Both the position numbers and the translations under genes were made by a program. This document shows, in pieces, positions 49,701 through 58,700 of a stretch of DNA of 64,000 nucleotides. The stretch spans positions 144,065,787-144,129,786 of the forward strand of contig OX104127.1 of NCBI GenBank assembly GCA_944470555.2, written 5' to 3'. The first letter of the stretch is position 1; every line of letters starts with the position of its first letter. The stretch is from Heterobilharzia americana (lineage: Eukaryota > Platyhelminthes > Trematoda > Strigeidida > Schistosomatidae). A model generated the notes under the pieces. The model was given only the letters and a program-made list of their open reading frames with translations, was not told the origin of the DNA and ran no database searches.

Positions 49701-52700
49701 CTTCTAAGCCACCGTATTTTAGTTATGTCAAGTCTGATTGCTAACAAAATGGAGGATAAATTGAACTCTGTTTTCACGGCCTTGAGCAAAGCACTTCTGA
49801 TAGCCACTTAAAAGAAATGACATCTTCTTACAGATCTGAAACTGTATCAACCGATGTTGTAGTCAGAGGTATCATCTCTGTGTTATTTATTTGCGATTGA
49901 ACTCCTCTGGATTAGATGATAAGCAGTGATTGATCTTTATTAAGCAACCAGTTTCATACCATCTAGTCTTTAAGACTGATAGAATTTGATTGGGCCTTTA
50001 CAATGTGATAAAATGAATCTCTTAGATAGGTAACTACATCATAAAATGATGAGTGGAATTCGACTAGACCTAGAATTAGACAACATGAAATTAATTGAAG
50101 GACAAATACCACTTTACAGAAGATCTATCTAGCTGCCAGGCGAAACGCACTTCACAAGACCAATTGCTCATTGGGATAGTCTAAGTTTGACAAGTCCACT
50201 TTTCATTTTATCAGCTGCATATACCAATTCATGTGTGAGCCAAAGTATATACATTGAACGAATAGAGAGAAGGATCTGTGACTGCATGTCTGAGCATATT
50301 CCAAGGAGTTTACGACGGAGAGGTGGAAAACTCCCCAATAGCGCTGTTTCTCATCAATTTGTCGATAGTAGACATGAAGTTGATGTTCAATAGTTGTTTA
50401 AAATAATTTATAAAAAGATGAACTCCAATTTCTTGATTTTCCCTCAAGCAGTAGCTCTTAAACGACCAAAAATGAAGCAGTTACCAGACTGTACGTACCA
50501 TGGTAAATATTTTGTGTTGTGGACAATCATGATATTTTTACGTTTCATCGCCATTTCGTATATCTTTATTATTGTTTCAACTTCATATCTACTATCGACA
50601 AATTGATGAGAAACAGCGCTATTGGGAAGTTTTCCACCTCTCCGTCGTAAACTCCTTGGAATATGCTCAGACATGCAGTCACAGATCCTTCTCTCTATTC
50701 GTTCAATGTATATACTTTGGCTCACACATGAATTGGTATATGCAGCTGATAAAATGAAAAGTGGACTTGTCAAACTTAGACTATCCCAATGAGCAATTGG
50801 TCTTGTGAAGTTGCTTTTCGCCTGGCAGCTAGATAGATCTTCTGTAAAGTGGTATTTGTCCTTCAATTAATTTCATGTTGTCTAATTCTAGGTTCTGGCT
50901 AAAGTTTACTCATCTTACCTGTTTAGCTCTAACTTATGCTCTAGAATATTCATTGAATCTTCTTAGTTATAGACAAATTCACTTTAAGTTCATAAATATT
51001 TATTCATTTAACTCGTGTCTCAGTTACTTCAGATGAATGTTATCTTCTCTTCAAGTTAAAAAAATTTTATCAGATCTTTTCAAGTATACAATATTTTGAA
51101 TCATTTTGTACTAAACTGTAAGCGGCTGAAGAGGCGACCGGAAACAAAGAATGGATCCATGCCATCCTGCTCAAACTGTTGTCCTCAGTCTATTGAGACT
51201 ATAAAACTAATTGTCACTCTCCAGGGAATAATCAATATGTTATTCTATATCAGGTTATCAGTTGTCGGAATACAATGGAAGTCTTTTCGAAATTCTTGAC
51301 AGATACATTCACCTTCTGTTTTGTCTAGTAAAATCTTGTACCGTCTACATCATAATATCATTATGGTTAGCAAGCACAAACTTTGAAAACACAGATTTTA
51401 ATAAATAAGTTAAGCAATCAATAGTAATTAATTACAATGGTGCACCAAGGAATAGGAGCATTTGCCATTCTTCAACATGATAAATTTCTCCTTTAAATCG
51501 ACAAACTTCTTGTAGGTTAGTAGTACCATTCGAAGATTTACCTGTAAAAGATATGGATGATATACAGAAGTATCACTAAATTTCTAACAAAACGTAATCA
51601 TCAGTACATGAAACAGTTATACATTTCAACAATGAAAGCTCTTGGTAATTTCTCTGTAAAAATACACCATTTATTAGAATTCATACGATAAACCGTTTTC
51701 GCGTGAACAGATTTATTTCAAGTCGCTTAACTGATAAGTTGAACATAACCAAGTGTTTAATGGATATCATGACTTATGAGAGTATTACTTGGATTGACAT
51801 GAATTTATATGATAGTCTTTCAAATTTGTCAACAAGTAGTTTTTTAAGATAAACCTGACATCCTCATGACACACAGAAGCTGTAGATTCCTTATAAACTA
51901 AGAATTAATTGTAGTGACTTAATAACCAAGAGAAAAGTGCCTCTTGTTGGCTTTACGTGAAAATTTGGGCACTAGATGCTCACCCACATACTATCTATCA
52001 TGTGATGATAATAACTACTTTTAGAATTTCATAATATAAATTGTTTCCTAATTATAGACTATGGAAGTTGATTATGCTAAGCAGTAAACATGTATATTTC
52101 ATGTGATTCCTAAAACTTGAGTGTTTTTATGCTTAACATCAAACTATTTTACCGAGTTACTGATTCTTACTAACTAAACGTTGTGTCAGAAATCACAACC
52201 TTTCATGTAACTCAATTATGAAGGGAGGAAATATTTGAAGACCTAGATAAGGCACATGACACAGGCCTGTTAGGTGAAGACCCTGATAAGATGCAGAGTT
52301 TTCTGAAAATCTTGATTATTGATTTGAGAATATTTGGGATGGGTTACCAGCCATGCAAATGTAAATGGTTAACGAAGGAGTGGTCTTCAGTAATGCCTAG
52401 CCTAACAATAGGGAATGAAGCGGTTTAAGGCATTGATCATTTCACTTACCTGAAAAGTAGGATAAGCTCTGATGGCCAAGCAATAAACGAAGTATTTGGA
52501 TGGACACAAAAGGCTTGCCTGGCTTTCACCAATGTACACCACTTATGTCACCAATGTGACATCCTACTGTCTATTAAGAGTAAAGTGCATTACGCTGCAG
52601 TCTGTTCTGCTTTATTATGTGGTTGTGAGACATGATCACTAAAGGTGGAGGAGATTTACTTAGATTCTAGATTTTAATGTAGTAGATAAACTAAAGCCTT

Positions 52701-55700
52701 AAATTCCATTTCAGTTTATCATATATTTATCCTGATTTTATACGAATTGTTATTCTTTCTGTGAAATTGAAAGGTTAGACTAACAAAATATAAAATGAAG
52801 TTTTCATTGAACAGAGTTTATTTTAACACACTCATCTTCAATGTTTCAGTGTATCAATGAAAGCTACAAATATCGAATTTTATATTCTAGGCATCTCATT
52901 AGTTTTGAAATGATTTTCATTCAGTTAGTTTCGGTAAACTCGTAATAATTATCCAACTACTTCTAACATTTGAAACAATATCTATCTAGACTATGAGCTT
53001 TTGAATCTAACAATCAAGCTTTTAAAGAGAATTGATGTTTCTATGATGCGGTCAAGAAGGTGTTTAAAATGAGAATCAATGAAAAGTCCAACGCTAAGTC
53101 AATCTGTAAATACCTTCTCTTTCATAAAAATTGTTCTCAAATATGACATCAAACTAGTGAATTTTTTATTTCAATGAATGAATGAAAAACCTTTTCATGA
53201 ATCTATGCTTCCTTCGTTTTGGTAATCAGCTTCTTTAAAGTAGCATCATTCTGGTATTTTTCAAGTCGGTCTTAAAAACCATTTTACTTCATAAGATTTG
53301 GAGGCTCAGTAGATAACTGATGATAAATTCAAGCACATAAAAGGTATCAGTTTTCGTGAATCTATGAATTAAATTTTGAGGGAGCCACTGGGTCAGAATC
53401 CAATGCTCCATATTTCCAACTTCTGTTAGCTCACGATATAGCGCAAACCGCCACCCAATGTCATCGTTGAGTATCTGTCCTCATGGCCATTAGGCTTTGA
53501 CTCCACCGGTCACGACTTGTCATTGGAACTTCGGGAATACTTCTCAAAGCTAGTCACCGATGAGCACCAGTTCAATTAAATTTTGAGGGGGTTGTGGAGA
53601 TTTGGAAATATTTCAAGTTGTTATTCATCGAAGACTGACATCAGTTGGAGGAACAAAGGAAACGTGGGAGCACTGGACAGCTGTTTCGTCCTAGTATGGG
53701 ACTCCTCAGCAGTGCGCACCCACGACCCCACCAGCAGGACGAAACGGCTGTCCAGTGCTCCCAGGTTTCCTTTGTTCCTCCAACTGATGTCAGTCTTCGA
53801 TGAACAACAACTTGAAATTTATGAATTATTACCCAATCCTTACATAAACAAAAATAAGGATTTCCAATATTAATTAATTTAGGTAATCAAATTAAACTAC
53901 TGTAAGTGCAGTTTTCAGTGCAGTGAAGTAAATCAAGTTAGATAATTAAGTCCTGCAAAGGATATGTATGAATATTTTGCAAGAATCAAAAAGGAAATCT
54001 GTAAAAGTTAACATTTGGTGTTTATTCAAACAACGTCTGGATATATCTTGCTTGTATAGTTTATCTTAATTTCGAATTTTCTAGTAAAGGGACAAATTAT
54101 CATTTAGAGAATGTTAAGTACTTGAGGTGTTAGAAATGAATTGATAGCTCAGAATGAGAAGGATACGGTTAGCTATTAAACACTTCATTATCAAGCTAGG
54201 CAACTCACATCAGCATACGTTTCTTAAAGAAGCACCTGAAAGACTTATGGATGACATGAATAGCTGAGTGACGAATTCTTTGTGTTTAATTAGCATCGAC
54301 TAGCATAAGTTCAAAGTTTTTAGATATACATTGTTGATAAATACCAACAAATCTGAATGCTTAGTCACTGCCCTCTGTAAATCCACTCAAAATTCACTGG
54401 AGTAACAATTCACCTTGTTGCCACATTGTATACGTGATCAATATATGTTGATCTTTTGTCCTGTAGTGGCTTAGTGGATAACGCGTTTGACGTTTGAAAC
54501 GATGGATACTGGGTTTGAGCCTCGGTGGGAATAATATCACTCGTTAGGGTGCAGGTACATCCAGCTGAGTCCCAAATAAGACGGAATGGGTATTCTGGAT
54601 TCCTTCACCAGTCACAAAGATCAATATACATCGATCTTTAGTTACAATTATTATCTTATAATAATTTTTTTGAGTTAATAGGAAGATTGAAAACTATTCT
54701 TAGTTTAGTCTCAGAATTATTGTGAACGTTTATTGCAAGCTAATGATCGAGTAGTTATTAGAAAAAGAACTTATAAACGCCTTCAGTTTATTATCCTGAG
54801 CATATTTCCTCGTCTATGTTTAGAAAACGGTCACGCATACCCAAAGTTTTTTGCATAAAATAAGCTTCTGAAGCCTCTGAGTGCATATTAAAGTATGAAC
54901 ATGAAGAGACTTGTCCTTCACGCACGTATAGAACAAGGTTCAATGATACATCTATAAATATTCAGTTAATTGAACTTTGATTACCATACTTAGTTATTTT
55001 AAACATTCATTTAACCAAAATATTTAAATCTCATTAAAGACTAAAGTTATCAATTTTTCATGTATGAACATTTACATTTAATGATTTCTTAATTAAAATT
55101 GTATTTCAGGTTGGTATTCACTATGGACTATGAAATCAGTTGGAGAAATATTGGAACTCAGGGAGAATTGAACAGCTGTATCATCTTAGTATGGAACTCC
55201 TCAGCATTACACGCTTGTGACCCCATCAAAGATCGAACCCAGGACCTTCAGCTTCTGCAGATGGCAGGTTACCGTTCAGCATACACTCTTGAGGAGTCCC
55301 ATACTAGAATGAAACAGCTGTCTAGTGCTTCCAGATTTCCAATATTTCTCCAACTGATGTCAGTCAATGATGTATACCAACTTAAAATTAGTAAGTCCCC
55401 ACAAAACTCCAAAGTAAAATCATATTATTAATAATAATAAATAACAATAATAATACTGTTTTCCAAAGATAGTTCTTACTTACTATTCTTAGGTTTAAGA
55501 TCCAGGAGAATGAGTTCAAAAGTGGTAAATTGATAAGCACAAATCTGAAGTTTATAAAACAAAAGTAAAACTTAGTAAATATCTTTTCTTTCTTTGTTTA
55601 ATTTATTATTGAAATTTCCTACCTTTTGAATAGAATATAAACAGTATTCACCTCGTTTACAACATAAAACCGACCTTTCAGTTATTCATCAATAGACAAG

Positions 55701-58700
55701 ATATGTAATCACATACTAAATGATAAATTCATGAACTATGAATTCATTATCTATCAGTAAAATAAGTCTGTCAGAACTAACAACATATTTATTATCTCAA
55801 TGGTGAACAAATAGCTGTAAAATAAACCACTTTTGTGAGAATGATAAACTATTTAAGTATTATGGAGTTGTCCTGGCTTGGCACAATAACTAGAATATGT
55901 GTTGAAGGTCATAGGTATTTTACTGCTTCCATACTAAATTCTTCGATATTTTAGGGGACGTTAGTAAGTATTATGTTTTCAACTTCAATTCTTATTTATC
56001 TTAATTTGTTTCTAGAAGTTAATGATGTTTTCTGTTCATTAGATATTAGAGGCTACTGATCTTGGTGACTAAAAGAGGAACCCAGAACTCACTTTTTGTC
56101 CCATTTGGGACCTCTCAGCTGGATGCATACCCACCCCAGTGAGTGATACTGTTGCCACTGAGACTTGAACCCAGTATCCTTCTTTCCAAATGCTAGAGCG
56201 TTATCCTCTAAGCCACTGGGCACGATAACCACCTCTTATGAATAGGGTCTTATCAGCTGTTGTTATGATACTTGTAATTTCCTGTTGCTATACAGGGCCG
56301 AATCGCTAGATCTCTGTTAACAGATGGGCTCCTGTGAGGATACCTCGATACTGTATAGCAACTGTACAGCAATGGGAAATTACAAGTATCATAACAACAG
56401 ATAACAGGGGAATTCGAAGATATCCTGCTACCTACACTTTAAGTGAATTTTTCACAAATCCAAACTGTCTTCTTATCGAACTGGGTAAATTGGTTGGGAA
56501 AATATGAAGGAAATGTACAATTAGATTGCTATAACCATTGAACAGTAGTCAGAATTCGACTATACAATACTGGTTTCAAATAAAGTGTTTCAGCTGGAAA
56601 CGGAAAGAAGCCATTGCAAAAGTTACATGGTAGGATGAGAACAAAACAGTTGAAGAGGATTTTAGTTTTGAAACGTTAATGATAGACCTCCTTATAAACA
56701 AAGTGTTTGGAACCTGAAGTATCATGATCCTAATAAATCGGTGATCTTAAGTTTTCTGGAGCAATGATTTGAACTTTGAACGCTATTAGGTGAAATAACA
56801 TGTATAAGTAACCATAGAGAATATTATAAACCTCTGACATTCACTGGAATGGATGTCTACCACATATTGAGCAGAGTTTCTGGTACTGCTTTACTCTTTC
56901 AATAAATGCTGGTACTAAAGTATTTTAAATTAATCCAGTTTGTTAGTACTTCTCCGCTTGTTATGGAATGGTTTATTATATGATGGAATATTTCGTGTCC
57001 TGTTTCCGTTAAAACTGTAGACAAAAGTAGGACACATAGAGTGAGTAAAAACAGACAACTCACATTAGTCTAAGGTGGCTATATGCCATTGCAATCCCTT
57101 CGAATAAGTTGAAAATCAAAACCTATTTTAAAAAATACTCCCTGAAACAGATTACGCAAACATTTATGAGAACCATACATCAGTATTAGGAATTGAAAGT
57201 CACATAAAGCTGTTAAAGCAGATAAATAATAAGTTTTCAAGGTAATCCAAACTATACTTCACCTCCTTGGAGAGATATATGCTGAAACTTGTTGATATAA
57301 CGGTGATTTTATAGGTTGATGTACTACGTATTGTTATTCCAGATTACCGTCTGGTCATATTTAGAAGGTATCCATAAATAAATCTAAACAGGATTCACCT
57401 GTGGTGACGACTTCATCAATCATAACTGACCGTGAAGTCGGCATAACCTGACCTCATCGACCTGCATTAGAAATTTCGTTTCATTTTTATCGTGTTAATG
57501 ATATAACTTGATATTCGTCTCTGAACTCCTTAGGTTTCATCCACGGTGGTTACTACGCTCTCGGAAATAGAAAAGCTGGTAAGACAACAGGTCCATTCCG
57601 ATGCTCAACTACATACAAAGTAAAACAGTTTAGATATTTACAGTGGTTTTGATTTTCTTTAGGCCTTTGCAGAAGAGCACTTTTTCATTGATGTTTTCTC
57701 CCTAATCAATCTGACATTTACACATTTGATTACTTACCTTTTCTCGAGAATCCGGAGTATATTGACTGGGACCGGAGGATTTTAGAGGTTTAGAGCTTAT
57801 CCATAGGACTTACAGAATTATAGAGAATACTATACACATCCCCTCTGAAAATTAGGTTGGTGATATGTTGGTGCCTTTTGCTTAACGTTAACCCTTATGT
57901 AAGGAGTGTAAACTTATTTGGAGTCCTTTTCTTCTGGATATATTTTCTGACTCAGATAAACTGTTCTCTTAAAAGTATTCAACGATCAGAGTAGTTTCTT
58001 GGCATGTCGAGCAACAGTACCTTATTCCTTTCTCCTCACTTCTCCCGAAGAAAACAGAAACACATTCATAAAAACTTCCCCAAGGTATTTTGTCAGTGAA
58101 AAATAACTGAAGCAAATATCTGAGCAGATAGTGGTGATGAAAACCTCCAGCCACATTCTACAAATTAACCTGTATGATAGATATGGGCAAGCCGAATTCA
58201 AGAGCCATCTAGCTTCTTTTTAGAACTCATAGTAATTTATATCTCTTGCCATTACGATATCATGATTTTTCTTACCTTGAGTCTACTAAGAACTTCAACC
58301 AATGTCTGTTTTTCTCCTGCACTGTCCCGTTTGGAGTTTTAGGATGAACAAGTGAAACATTTTAAATGATGTCAATAAATAAACTGTTGTTTTCGAAAAA
58401 ATTTTATTTAATCATTAGATTGGTAGTGGTATGATGTCAAGCACAGGTAGGTTAGGGTTAACGGTAATACTGTGACAAAAATAATAACATTACTCATATA
58501 CTGTGAGTTGTTATTCGTTAGAACTGTTTTAAGCAGAACGGTAGAATATACCAAATAAATTCAATTTTGAGGTTTGTAGGATTGATTTATTGATTTCAGA
58601 TTGGTACTGATTATAAACTGATATCAGTTGGAGAATAATAGGAAACCTAGGGGCACTGAACAGTATGAGATTCCTCAATAGTGAGCACCACTGACCCCAC

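Noticed and set aside
51770..51838. Second candidate for the missing cyclase exon
   Set aside because: The frame [18 protein letters not shown] enters correctly but leaves in phase 0, incompatible with exon 3.
54465..54625. Active Sm-alpha hammerhead
   Set aside because: Four bases of the CTGATGAGTC core are missing and GAAAC is GGAAT; the same kind of loss applies to every Sm-alpha copy in the window.
58274..58313. Candidate missing cyclase exon with a strong GTAAGA donor
   Set aside because: The attractive frame ([12 protein letters not shown]) does not match the phase of exon 1, and the matching frame leaves in phase 2 where phase 1 is needed.
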